DNA from: Dysidea avara | Lineage: Eukaryota > Porifera > Demospongiae > Dictyoceratida > Dysideidae | NCBI RefSeq assembly: GCF_963678975.1 | Contig: NC_089273.1 | Location: 7,626,614-7,690,613 of the forward strand | DNA: 64,000 nucleotides | Direction of reading: 5' to 3' | Part shown: positions 11,521 to 21,561 of the stretch, one piece after another | Numbering within the stretch: the first letter of the stretch is position 1 | Layout: each line of letters begins with the position of its first letter | Translations under genes and position numbers: made by a program | Notes under the pieces: model-generated | What the model was told of the DNA's origin: nothing | Seen by the model: only the letters and a program-made list of their open reading frames with translations | The model's database searches: none

Positions 11521-12768
11521 CATTTTCTGTATTAGTACATATCACCTGTTACGGTAGTTTGCAGTTAGGCATGTAATATAAGTTTGACACGTGCCACTTT
11601 TACTGTCATTGATTTGAAGTTACTATGGAATTTTAAATTGATATGGTTACACTTCAGCTCAAATTACTGTAGAATTTTGCAATAATTTTATTTTCAGTTT
11701 GTACTATGCAGTTTAACTGGTAGCTAAAGATAGAATTATTACATGAATATATCTGCATCCACTGAAAATTCTATGGCACACTTCACAGTTTTTGTTGTCT
11801 TGCAGAATATAGAAATTAACCCATGCACCAAACTTTAATCTCGTGATCAATATACCTATATTATCATGTACCACGGTAGTGGTACATAATAGGGATCAGG
11901 CAGAAATTTTTCAAAACACTCTAATAGAACGCACGCCAAAAGCAGCCTTCCGGGCTTTAGATTTTATTTCTAAAACATTCTAGACCTTTCTTTTGTGTTT
12001 ACAACACTAGCCAACAAGTATTAAAAGTAAGGGAAATGGTTTTAGGTGTTTTTTAAAATTTTGAAAATGGTTAGATTCTCCATCTTCTTCTTTCTTTCTT
12101 CTTTCTTTCTTTCTTGTTTCGCGCGCCTACAGCTCGTAGGAAGTAGATATCAGCCCTAAAACCGTATGGCGTATTTAAAAAACATTCGTACCCAGGTCTG
12201 TGTGGTATTAAAATCTTCCCTCTCTAATGCGATTGCGAGATATAGAGCAAGAATCACTCTTCGAGACGCCATTCGATCGAGAAGACATACAGATGATAAT
12301 ATAGAATTGTTTAAAATTCCATTGCTTTAGCTCACAGGACTAAAATGCATCAAGTTGTATCACACTAAACATTAAACATAACTATTGTTCACTGAAACTC
12401 GGGTTTTAGACTTCCTTCATTACGAGACAGTGAAGGGGGTGTGGCCCGCACCTCGTCACTTAAACTATTACTGTACGCCTTTCGTGTATACTTTCTATTA
12501 TATTCTTCAGCTGTTTACCAGCTAAGAGTCGACATAACAAGGCTTGTAAGCTATTGTAACACACTGGTAAATTTCGAATTGAAAAGGGGTGTGTCCCTTC
12601 CGTACGCGATAGAAAAATAAAAAGCGGGATACTCCGTATACTCAGCACTTTAATTGGAGTCGACCACGTTTTGTCAAGCGTGTGTTTTACTCGTGTTGAG
12701 ATTTCGCACCGTCTACTCGTCAAAGGAAAGTGGTATTGTTTACTGTATTGTTAACTGTATTGTTAACT
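11521..12768. other. No gene seen; CTTT microsatellite
   Basis: A CTTTCTTTCTTCTTTC run lies at about 12085-12118. Small open frames here have no recognisable content. One CTCTAATAGA motif is at about 11927. Confidence 0.35.
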
Positions 12769-13118
12769 ATTATTATTATTATTATTATTATTTTTACTGA
12801 GCAGACAGCACAGCTGATATGAAAAAAAGCAATCATAAAATGAATTTAGCTACGTAGTTACAAAGATTACAGTTATAGAGTTCCATACAATGTTTGCAGT
12901 TCCGCTGAAAAAGAGTCAATATTGTTGCTCTCAATGATGGAAGATGGTAAGTTGTTCCAATCCTTAATTGATCTGGAGAAAAAGCTCTGTTGGTATGAAT
13001 GGGTAGATGAATTTGGTAGAATAAAACGATGTGGGTGATATAGTCTGGTGGATCTTGTCATTGAAATAAAATGAAGAGGAATTGACAGTGAATAATATAG
13101 TCTGGTGGATCTTGTCAT
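12769..13118 (-). mobile_element. LINE 3' tail, minus strand
   Basis: Read on the - strand, codons from about 13118 to 12873 include HSYQQSFFSRSIKDWNNLPS, the same tail motif as at 1-131, ending in a stop and a 3' UTR with CTGCTCAGTAAAA. A (TAA)n tail at 12769-12793 follows. A short direct duplication of about 60 bases (around 13030-13150) is present at its 5' side. It lies inside the 7.57-kb element. Confidence 0.75.
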
Positions 13119-13298
13119 TGAAATAAAATGAAGAGGAATTGACAGTGAATAATCTTGACTAATTGTTTATTAAACTTATTTATGTAATTGTTTATTGCCA
13201 GTTGATATTACAATGGGTTTCTTTATTAAACAATCATGTACTGTTGAACGTATATTTAAGAAGTAGTCCATGTGCATGGACATGAAAAAAATCATGAA

Positions 13299-13682
13299 AC
13301 TAGTGGGGCAAAAAAATTATTAATTTTCAACAAGTAGAATAGGGATCAAAGATTTGATTTTGAAAAAAACTGCGTAAACAAGAAGTAATAGGGATGATAA
13401 TCCACAAAATTCTATGCATCATCAGTTCAAAGCAAGTTATTTGAATAGTGTACACTCAATTTGCGATTCCTATTTCAACTTGTGATTAAATTTTGTTAAA
13501 ATGTTGAAATAAGAATTGCAAAATGAGTGTACACTATTCAAATAACTTGCTTTGAACTGATGATGCATAGAATTTTGTGGATTATCATCCCTATTACTTC
13601 TTGTTTACGCAGTTTTTTTCAAAATCAAATCTTTGATCCCTATTCTACTTGTTGAAAATTAATAATTTTTTTGCCCCACTAG
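13299..13682. mobile_element. Near-perfect foldback element, arms ~180 bp
   Basis: Positions 13299-13480 and 13504-13682 are reverse complements with only a few differences, separated by about 23 bases. The ends read ACTAGTGGGGCAAAAAAATT. A TA next to GTGGGGCA on both sides fits a Tc1/mariner-type MITE, but ACTAGT is itself palindromic, so the exact edge is ambiguous. Confidence 0.75.
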
Positions 13683-14143
13683 TGTAATAACAAATTGTTA
13701 CAGCTCAAAAAATGCTACATGCTGTTTGATATAATAGGTTTACCACAATTTGTAAGTGCTAGTAATGGTTAAACAAACAAATGGGTGGCTTTCCAGACAC
13801 TCTCTATTGAGTCCCATTGGTAACCATGGCACAAAACAGAAAATAAGCAACCTTTGCATAATTACGTCACTTTGTATTATGAATTACACAGGATCACCAT
13901 AAAATTAAATAATATTATAGGCTGTTATGTGTCATCTCACAATAAGCAAAAAAACATTTTATCGATGAGCTGGAACAATTTTCTATACACAGCGAACTGG
14001 GAAACTCATCTCGCATACATTTTCTACAGTACCTGTTGGAACTTAAGCACACACCTTTCTACTCTTACCAGAGGAGTACCACTATAACCAGGTCAACACA
14101 TAATTATGTATACGAATTCGAAACCAATGAAGCTACCATCCAG

Positions 14144-14181
14144 TAGCCACTACTGCTACTGGATCATAGCAGTAGTGGCTA
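14144..14181. repeat. Short perfect hairpin
   Basis: TAGCCACTACTGCTA is followed after 8 bases by its reverse complement TAGCAGTAGTGGCTA. Confidence 0.55.
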
Positions 14182-14646
14182 GGATCCATTGTGCCACTAC
14201 AACTACAATAAAATTTCTGGGATAAATTTATAAAATTCTCACCAGCATACGTATATGTAGCTAACTCAACTCAGATATTTTACTATCAGCAGCCACAAAC
14301 TATAGGGTGGTCCGTTGAGAGACTATTGACAATGAGTCAATGAAGGGGACTGAACACCATTAGGAGCTATATTGGCTACAAGAAGTATATGTCTATTTAA
14401 GGTATAGTATTCCCACACACTTTATCGTAGAAAAGCGACTACATAATGTATGAGTTTGACACTACATCAAATGGCGTCGACATTATGATGTGTGCTTTTG
14501 CTTTACATCTGATGCATAATTACTTACATAGAATGCACTTAAAAGATTTTGGTGTAGCTATTTGTCAATTTCCAGTTTGGCTCAGTGGGAATTACACATG
14601 CTGTGTAGCCAAAGCTGATCATACATGCAAAATTCTGTATCGAATT

Positions 14647-14942
14647 CAGGGGCAGATTCAGGGGGGTTCAAGGGTTCCATGGAACTCCCCTTTTGAAAGA
14701 AGAGCCTCTCTTACTCGAGATACTCTAATAGAGAAGTCACAGTAGTCTTTTGAGGAGCAGTGTAGCAAGCTATATGTATACAGTTATAAATAAGGAAATG
14801 TAGTTGGTGAGGGCATCTATGGTGAGGGGCAGCTATTGTCAGCAGGTAATGACCTTTTTTTTTTTGATCTTCAACTTACAGCTAGACTGAAGTTGCAATT
14901 TAAAGTGGAACCCCCCCTTTTAAAAGTCTGGATCCTCCCCTG
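14647..14942. mobile_element. hAT-like MITE related to 7881-8226
   Basis: The ends are CAGGGGCAGATTCAGG and, inverted, CAGGGGAGGATCCAG. The flanks are GAATT (14642-14646) and TAATT (14943-14947), a 5-bp duplication with one change. It contains a GATACTCTAATAGAGAAGTC motif at about 14711 and shares the poly-T-rich interior of the element at 7881. Confidence 0.7.
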
Positions 14943-15149
14943 TAATTATATAATCAACTCCTTCATGTATTACAGTAGCTACTACGTGTTTCAGCATGTC
15001 TCGGGCACTGAGCCAGATTTCCAGTTGCTCACAGCACTAATCACCTGTGGGCACTGAAACCATCTCTGCCTCTGGATCCAGATTGCACTACTTGTCCTGA
15101 ACAATTAAATTGACCAAATCTGATAAGTGTGAACCAAAGTGTAACCAAA

Positions 15150-15330
15150 CAAGACTACCAAGCAGGGCTGGCTCTGGCAAAATAGGGGCGGGTGGGCCAC
15201 CACAGTTGAGGGCATAGCAATTGTAGCATATTTTAAAGGGGGTCTGGGGCAGGCCCCCCCTCCACAAGGAAAATTTTTAAAATCATCACTCAAGCCTGAG
15301 ATGCAGCAATCTGAAAGCATTTTTAAAATA
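15150..15330. repeat. hAT-like end fragment
   Basis: GGGCTGGCTCTGGCAAAATA, then G-rich and C-rich blocks, resemble the inner ends of the GGCGG-type elements in this window. No matching second end was found. Confidence 0.3.
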
Positions 15331-15480
15331 ATTTAGTTGGGTGCTGACAGTTGCATGCTGCTCAACAGAATCTTTGAAGTAAGTCTGAGTGTACTGAAGG
15401 GCTGAAATAATATCAAGTAGCAAACTCTTACGTGCAATTGTATGGCTTCTCGTACGTTAGTCTGTGCACTAAGGGTTTAA

Positions 15481-15514
15481 AACCATAGATTATAGCCCTC
15501 TATATAATCTATGG
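15481..15514. repeat. Short hairpin ACCATAGATTATA
   Basis: ACCATAGATTATA is mirrored after 8 bases by TATAATCTATGGT. Confidence 0.5.
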
Positions 15515-15709
15515 TATAGCTACGTATAATATTTAGCTAGCTGTACATAATATGAGGGAAAATACTCTCTTTCTCTTCTAGAGTAAAAGGTTGGGTGGGT
15601 CGCAAAGAGCAAGAATTTTAACCGATCGATTTTAACCTAAGCGTGCAACTTAATAGTTTTTTTCTGACAAAAGTTGAGGCGTTTGTTATGCTGCGCGGGA
15701 ACATTAAAA

Positions 15710-16000
15710 ATGGCGACGTTGGCAGGTGCTGGCAGAAAGTTGGAGAGAATCGAAGCGTTCTTCTGTGACATAGAGAAAGAGAAGACTCCGCAAGCAAGTA
15801 GTGAAATAAAAGAATGCCAGTGAAGCGGCCGTCTCGACTCTAGGGGTTCTGGACTCAAGTCACTACTCGCACATCACCCGCCTACCTTAACAGCTATAAT
15901 TCCATATGGGTATGTGAAAAGGAATGGTATTTTTGCCACTGTTTCTAATGTGAGGAAACAAACAAACTCTTCTTACTACAACTCGGTGCAGGAAAACAAG
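15710..16000 (+). pseudogene. Exon-like reading frame of unknown gene, one stop
   Basis: An ATG at 15710 opens MATLAGAGRKLERIEAFFCD and runs 37 codons to a TGA at 15821. The same frame then stays open for 59 more codons and ends in AAG|GTAGGC, a good splice donor, at 16000. The composition looks coding (charged start, then IPYGYVKRNGIFATVSNVRK). I do not recognise the protein. It lies inside the 7.57-kb element, so it may be a captured host fragment or the element's own decayed gene. Confidence 0.4.
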
Positions 16001-16142
16001 GTAGGCATCATTTAGAGTCACCTAGTCCAGTACACATATTTATTATATCCAGGTTATCAAAATCGCACTCATCAATACAGTAGTATGTCTGGAGATAAAT
16101 ATAGCGTTACTCATCAGCAGAATGTATCACCAGATATATTAA

Positions 16143-16280
16143 GAGAATGGTAGCTTTTCCAAGATGGTGAACATCATTAAGACTATAGCACCTGTTGAAA
16201 AAGTCCATCGGTCCTCAGGATGCCAACCTACAATTGAGTTTGAGCTGTTACTGAATGTCGTTGATGTGTCACCTGGTCTG
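16143..16280 (+). pseudogene. Second exon-like frame of the same unknown locus
   Basis: An open frame reads KMVNIIKTIAPVEKVHRSSG and then CQPTIEFELLLNVVDVSPGL before a stop near 16279. A GGTAG acceptor-like site precedes it. No family is recognised, and the link to 15710-16000 rests on position and strand only. Confidence 0.25.
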
Positions 16281-16554
16281 TAGGTGAGGTTCTCTTTTGT
16301 GATTACAAGTCTTGTTTGTAATTATGTGTTTATTTGTTTGTAGTATGTGTTTATTCTGTGGTGTATCATTAAACAAGGCCACAAACAGACATCCTGTTCA
16401 AAATATGTGTAACCTTATATCCTACATTGCTCATATCTTGCCTACAGTAATTGTGCTAAGTAGTACCTTGAGTAGTATGTATGCATTCCCAGGTGCATTT
16501 GGATTGAACATAATACCACACAGTACTTTACCATTATTTGTAACCGGATTTTAG

Positions 16555-17056
16555 AAACCGGATCCAAATTATACACCAGGGGAAATTGAACGACCACCTC
16601 TAGTGGGTAGCTACACTATCAAACTATCTGGCGATTTTGATGCTCAAAACTGGTTTCTTGAGGTTATGTTTTCTGGGTGCCCTGTCAGGCTCTAGTCACA
16701 TTTTCTTGCTTTGACACGAGGACCTCGCTTCATGAGAATCAGTGGTGGATGGCCTTCAACAACCAGCCAAAGATTTTGGTATTGATTCTGCTGTATTTCA
16801 GCCACTTAAGGAGCTAGTTTTCAAGAATAGCTGCCAACCTGCTACTAATAGGTCTAATGTATTTTGTGGAGTGGACTCACATGAAGTTAGAAACAGCTTC
16901 TTAACAATTATCCAGGAATTTCCTAGTTCTTGTACCACTGTAGACTCTAATGTCAAGCTAAAACTACTGAAGCTGCTCTTCCTACAAAGTCACAAATATC
17001 GCACGTGCACTAATTTATTAGAATATTTACAAGACGTTATAATAGTGCATAAATAG
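16555..17056 (+). pseudogene. Exon-like frames of unknown protein, frameshifted
   Basis: After TTTTAG at 16554 a frame of 46 codons reads KPDPNYTPGEIERPPLVGSY and then TIKLSGDFDAQNWFLEVMFS before a TAG at 16693. From about 16742 another frame continues for 104 codons (DFGIDSAVFQPLKELVFKNS near its start) to 17056. Both look coding but sit in different frames. I cannot name the family. Origin inside the 7.57-kb element suggests captured or transposon-own sequence. Confidence 0.3.
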
Positions 17057-18119
17057 TTTAGATATAGGCTACACATAGCCTTTTCTACACAGTCTAGATA
17101 GTGACAACATATTTTTAGATGTAAACTAGCTTAGCGGGCAGCATTAAGCGTATAGCGCAATACTAACAACATTGCTAAGTATTTACTTCTGATCATTCAC
17201 AGTAGCCTATCCGCTAGTACTAAGCAGTAAAGCAGCAAAGGAATTAATCCTACGCAACTACAATAGCCTCCACCACTGCTAGTATGCACAAGTACACATG
17301 TTTTGTAAACATTCTATTAAATTAGTGCATTCGCGAACTCTGTAATTTTGTAGGAAGAGCAGCTTCAACAGTTTTAGCTTGATAATGGTGTTTCCAGTGG
17401 TATAGGAGCTAGATAATGCCTGGGTAACTGTTAAGAAGCTGTTTAGTTCAGTGCATCAGTCCAGTCTGCTAGTCCAGTCTGCGAGTCCAGTCTGCGAAAT
17501 ACATTAGGTCCTACTATTAATGTGTTTTCTATGCATAGTATTAATGTATTCAGTTTTTCATATTTGTTGGCCCTGACCTCAAACATTTTTCGTATAGTTA
17601 CACTGGATCTGTTTCCAGTAATCTTGCATCGTTCAACTTTCTTAAATGTCCAAGAAAAATAGTTATATTGTAGTGTAGGTTACATTTTTTTGTTAATGTG
17701 TATTATACCGTGCATTCATTTACATTATACAATTTGCAGAAACTTCAATAAAGTGGGGCAGCTGTAATATGCCGAACTTAAGGACAAAGTGGAAATAGCT
17801 ATCAATCAAGAAGATATTAAGTGACATCGATACACCAAGAGAGCAGAGAGACATCTAGCAAGGAGTGACACGATGAGCTAATGAAAGTTAAAACTCAAGC
17901 TTAAGGAGTAAACATGCTGATATGATGATAAAGATGGTAGTCAATTAAACAGGTTCATTCCAGGTGATCACACTTTGTCCCAAGCAAAAGAAATTTCGTG
18001 ATGGGTCACAAAATCTGATATATGGTACTGTACTATGTGACTAACTTGTAGCTATACTATACCCTTGTAACTGTGTACATGTATATAATGTAATACCATG
18101 TAGATATTATTGTTTACAG
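17057..18119. other. No gene seen
   Basis: An AT-rich stretch without a supported feature, apart from a short tandem CCAGTCTGC repeat near 17460-17495. Confidence 0.3.
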
Positions 18120-18600
18120 TTTTTACCTCATGTATAAGTTTCATTGATACTGTACAAGAAATGTATTTGAAATTTCATTAATACTGTATAGAAGAAATCT
18201 GTTGGAAATGTCATAGATATTGTATAAGGGAAACCTGTAGGAAATTTCATAGATATTGTATAGTGGAAATCTATAGGAAATTTCATAGATATTGTATAGA
18301 GGAATCTACAGGAAATTTCATAGATATTGTATAGGGGAAATCTATAGGAAATTCCATAGATATTGTATAGAGGAAATGTATTGGAAATTTCATAAATACC
18401 TTATAGAAGAAATCTGTAGGAAATTTCATATGTCCAGTGCAGGCAATCTGCAGGAAATTGTGCCCTATCATGTAGTAGGAAATGTACAGGAAATTTGCAA
18501 ATTTCCTGTACATTTCCATCTCCCGGATGTGTGCTGGAAATGTCACCTGTCCTGTAAATTTCCTGCACATATCCTGCTACAGGAAATGCCACATTTTTTC
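18120..18600. repeat. 36-bp tandem repeats, right end of the nested element
   Basis: About eight units of ~36 bp with GGAAATTTCATAGATATTGT run from about 18130 to 18430. Irregular AGGAAAT/ATTTCCTG words follow up to the terminal repeat. The 36-base period keeps reading frames open on both strands, which explains the apparent small proteins here. Confidence 0.75.
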
Positions 18601-18605
18601 CTGTG

Positions 18606-18720
18606 ATATGTGGTAACCATGTAACTGGGTAACTCTCAGCCAAATTTCATTATTTCTAAAGTAACAGAAAAGTAACCAGCTGAAATAAAGATGTAAGTTG
18701 TATACCATGCACATGAGGGT
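18606..18720 (+). repeat. Satellite unit resuming after the nested element
   Basis: From ATATGTGGTAACCATGTAAC to CATGCACATGAGGGTA this continues the 138-bp array interrupted at 11034, in the same orientation. Confidence 0.85.
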
Positions 18721-18728
18721 ATATTGAA

Positions 18729-18789
18729 GTATAAGGTAGACCCTGTGCTTATACAACAATGTTGTATAAGTATAGGGTCTACCTTATAC
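18729..18789. repeat. 61-bp hairpin with 29-bp arms
   Basis: GTATAAGGTAGACCCT begins the left arm and AGGGTCTACCTTATAC ends the right arm, with a 3-base loop (AAT) and one or two mismatches. It may be a tiny foldback element. Confidence 0.6.
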
Positions 18790-18807
18790 GTACATTTAGG
18801 CCCATTG

Positions 18808-19496
18808 CATAGGCGGATCTAGGAGACACTGTCAGGGGGGGCCAAGGTGGGGCAAGAAGTTTTAGTGCACAACAGTGTTTATTCTACTATGAGCTATGGG
18901 GAAATTCTAGAACACAAGTTATATTCATTTGCATAACCTTATTCAGCATATAGCTGGATGAACGATGGACATACAGTTTGTAAAACTGTAGTTGGAGAAA
19001 ATTTTAAAAATCAGACCTCCCAGGTTTGAATTTCAGAGCATTTTTGATAATGCTTAGCTTAAAAAGTGTATGATTTACAATGCGTACAAAGATTGGCTAG
19101 CCTATCTGAGATAACCTGTTTGATGGTAAAGTGTATACCAAATCAAAATAAGGAGTAGCTAACATTGTTACGATTTGTAAAATTTGTAAATTGATGACAT
19201 CAGAATTGCGACTATTCTATTAGAGTAGTGACTGCTCTATTAGAGTATCTCGATCCTTGCACAAAATTCAAATTTATTTGCCTCACTTTCTTTACAGTGT
19301 ACAGTTTAACTATAAATGTTAGGCACATTTATAAGCGTTGTCTTCTATTTGCCAATTGGCTTTCTATACTTCTAAATGCAGTGTGAATGTATGATTCTAG
19401 TTTCTGGTATACATATGGTACTGTAGGTCCAAGGGGGGCCAGAGAAGGGCCAGGGGGGGCACAGCACCCCTTGGCCCCCCCTCAGATCCGCCTATG
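18808..19496. mobile_element. hAT MITE with perfect 8-bp duplication GCCCATTG
   Basis: The ends are CATAGGCGGATCT on both sides (13 bp, inverted). The 8-bp GCCCATTG flanks the element exactly (18800-18807 and 19497-19504), the hallmark of hAT insertion. The 689-bp interior holds two reverse CTCTAATAGAG motifs (about 19214-19250) and G/C runs near both ends. It encodes no transposase. Confidence 0.9.
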
Positions 19497-19504
19497 GCCC
19501 ATTG

Positions 19505-20375
19505 TATTGTACTACTGTATTCTAAGACCACTAAGAAGTCTTTTTCAACCTGGCAGTAATTTTTGTGCACAAAAGTAATAGATATACAAAGACAGAACTT
19601 GTTCATCAGTATTTGCAGCATTATGCAAAGGGTCGGCTCCTAGAATTTTCTCTCATTAGAAACACCAAACCTTTGTTCAGTTTTTCCTTTTTGTCTTATG
19701 ATGATTGTCCTATTAGAGTATTAGACTGCTCTATTAGAATATCTCGATAATGGAAATCTCAGCCATACCACAATCTCAATGGAAAGCTTTTGATCTTGCA
19801 AATGGAACTGTGGAAACACAGCTCCAGTTTATCATTTCTACTCTTAATAAGGATGTGCTACTTATATATTCAAAGTAGATCAGCTCTGTAAACAGTGACA
19901 GTATTGTGGCAGCATTACTTTATGAAAAATTTCTCATTATGGTCCAAGTATGCTGGCATTATGCTTTACACTTTTAATTACCTATTATATTCCAGAAATT
20001 ATGCTGGCATAATCAATGCCAGTCTATTACATAATATACCATTCAATTTCGGCCATATGTTTCACTTTTTTTAAAACCATCATTGAAACAATCATGAGAA
20101 AAAATTATTATGATTACAACCAAACAGACAAAGAGAATGAAATCCTCGATCACATTCGACCACGCAGTTGTGTTAAAACACACATGTGGGCACGGCAAGA
20201 TGTTTATGTACAATAATGTGTACGTGTGTGTGAGTGTGTGTGTGTGCATGAAAACATTTAGCTCATGCAGATTGGTTATGAAACTTTTATAACCAGTTAT
20301 CGGTACACACACAACTAACACTGTAGTTGCATATTCTGTATTTTAATGTAATAACATAATTATTTGGAATGTAAT
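19505..20375. other. No gene seen
   Basis: Contains two reverse copies of the CTATTAGA motif at about 19709-19746, AATTATGCTGGCATAAT words near 19950-20020 that resemble the hAT-like elements at 61 kb, and a GT repeat at about 20219-20248. Confidence 0.35.
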
Positions 20376-21013
20376 TTGTCACTGGATTTGACAAAACCCG
20401 GTTTCCATGCACAAAACTACATTAGTAGATATTGCGATTTTAAGTATCAATGTATTGTAACTTGTAATGTGTAAAGCTGAACAAATGAAATTGACTTTCA
20501 CCTATGTATAGCTATCAGTGTGTGGGTATATAAGTTTCTTGTGCCCAAAATATAGTCTGTTTTGAACTATTTTTTTCGTAAAGGTATTAATATCACAGGT
20601 GGTAGTAATAGGGAAAGTGGGCATGGATGCATTGTGGGTGGGCTTAATATAGGAGTACCTATTGAAGTGAAAAGACGATTGTAATCCAAAGGTCCAACTT
20701 GGGCCGTGTATGGACTCTTGTTGTACTCAAATCACTCACAAATGATGAAAGACGAGACTGGAGAGCCCTACAAGCCTTGTCCACCACACATCAGACTGTT
20801 CAAACAGAGCCATGGCCATTGAATGGTACCTTGCTACCACTCGTGGCTTTTACAGGGTCTTACAAAAACTGCTGGCAAAAGCAGACTCAGCACAACTCAG
20901 ACAAACACATAGTGAGAATTGATAGTGTAACGTGCTAGCAATCCATTTCTTGTAAAAACGTCAGTTTGATTTTGTGTGTGTGGAAGCATGCATATCTCAA
21001 ATCTGGCCACATT
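20376..21013. mobile_element. TGTGAC-family element, long class, eroded
   Basis: The ends TTGTCACTGGATTTGAC and, inverted, ATGTGGCCAGATTTGAG are degraded versions of the TGTGACCGGATTT ends. The interior (TATCACAGGTGGTAGTAATA and onward) is homologous to the element at 25157-25811. It is the most diverged copy in the window, and the two arms no longer match closely. Confidence 0.65.
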
Positions 21014-21239
21014 TAAATATTTGCCTTGCCAGGGCTCCTGTCCGGGCCCTTAGTGGCGATATACTTAAGATAACTCTGTGTAATATAGGCTATTGTTGTT
21101 AGTAATAAGACACAGCATTCATTGTTACTTCACAATTAACTGGAAGTAGGCCAGTTGTGTGGTTACCAAAAATGATACTGGCAAGCCATCTCTGTGGTAG
21201 CTACTTTAGCTTTATACAACGTATGACTGTAGTTACTTT

Positions 21240-21490
21240 TCTGTTAAGTCATACGTAAATGGTGAAATTTTACTGGGATTTACCCAGTTAAATAGTTAAA
21301 ACATACAGTGTATCATGTCACTTGTCAGATCCATTCCACTCTCACGGTATCTTATATCTTTGTTTTGGATGGTTTGAGCAGTTACTTTTCTGTTACTTTA
21401 TAAATGGTGAAATTTGGCTGGGAGTTACCCAGTTACATGGTTACCACATATGATGCTACTTGTCATATCCATTCTACACTCACATGCATG
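21240..21490 (-). repeat. Satellite units in the opposite orientation
   Basis: Roughly two units of the 138-bp satellite read as at the right end (GTTACTTTTCTGTTA, GGTGAAATTT, ACCCAGTTA), which is inverted relative to the left array at 9140-11034. The block abuts the inner promoter repeat at a TATA. Confidence 0.8.
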
Positions 21491-21561
21491 GTATAGACGT
21501 TTTTCCAGTGTAACGGACTAACTTAGTAAAATCCGGAAATGCGTTACATTGGTAGGCAACT
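21488..21561 (+). promoter_or_regulatory. 5' region of the THAP/DDE gene, copy A
   Basis: TATAGACGTTTTTCCAGTGT, AAAATCCGGAA and TTGGTAGGCAAC precede the ATG. The same words in the same order precede the YqaJ gene on the other strand (27654-27733). A shared promoter and leader is the simplest reading; no transcript evidence is available. Confidence 0.6.

Larger units (their letters stand above)
11035..18605. mobile_element. 7.57-kb nested element with CACAG ends and ATAT duplication
   Basis: The left end CACAGCAAAAAATACCACAT and the inverted right end CACAGGAAAAAATGTGGCAT match over about 20 bp. ATAT lies outside both ends (11031-11034 and 18606-18609), and joining the flanks rebuilds an intact satellite word (CATCATATGTGG), which proves insertion. 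CAC-starting ends with 4-bp duplications recall the Chapaev/CACTA-like group, but no transposase is recognisable. Subterminal tandem repeats rich in AGGAAAT lie at both ends (11060-11520 and 18120-18560). Confidence 0.75.

Noticed and set aside
18283-18606. Plus- and minus-strand frames with RKFHRYCI and FPIDFPYTISM repeats
   Set aside because: 36-bp tandem repeat inside the nested element gives open frames on both strands.
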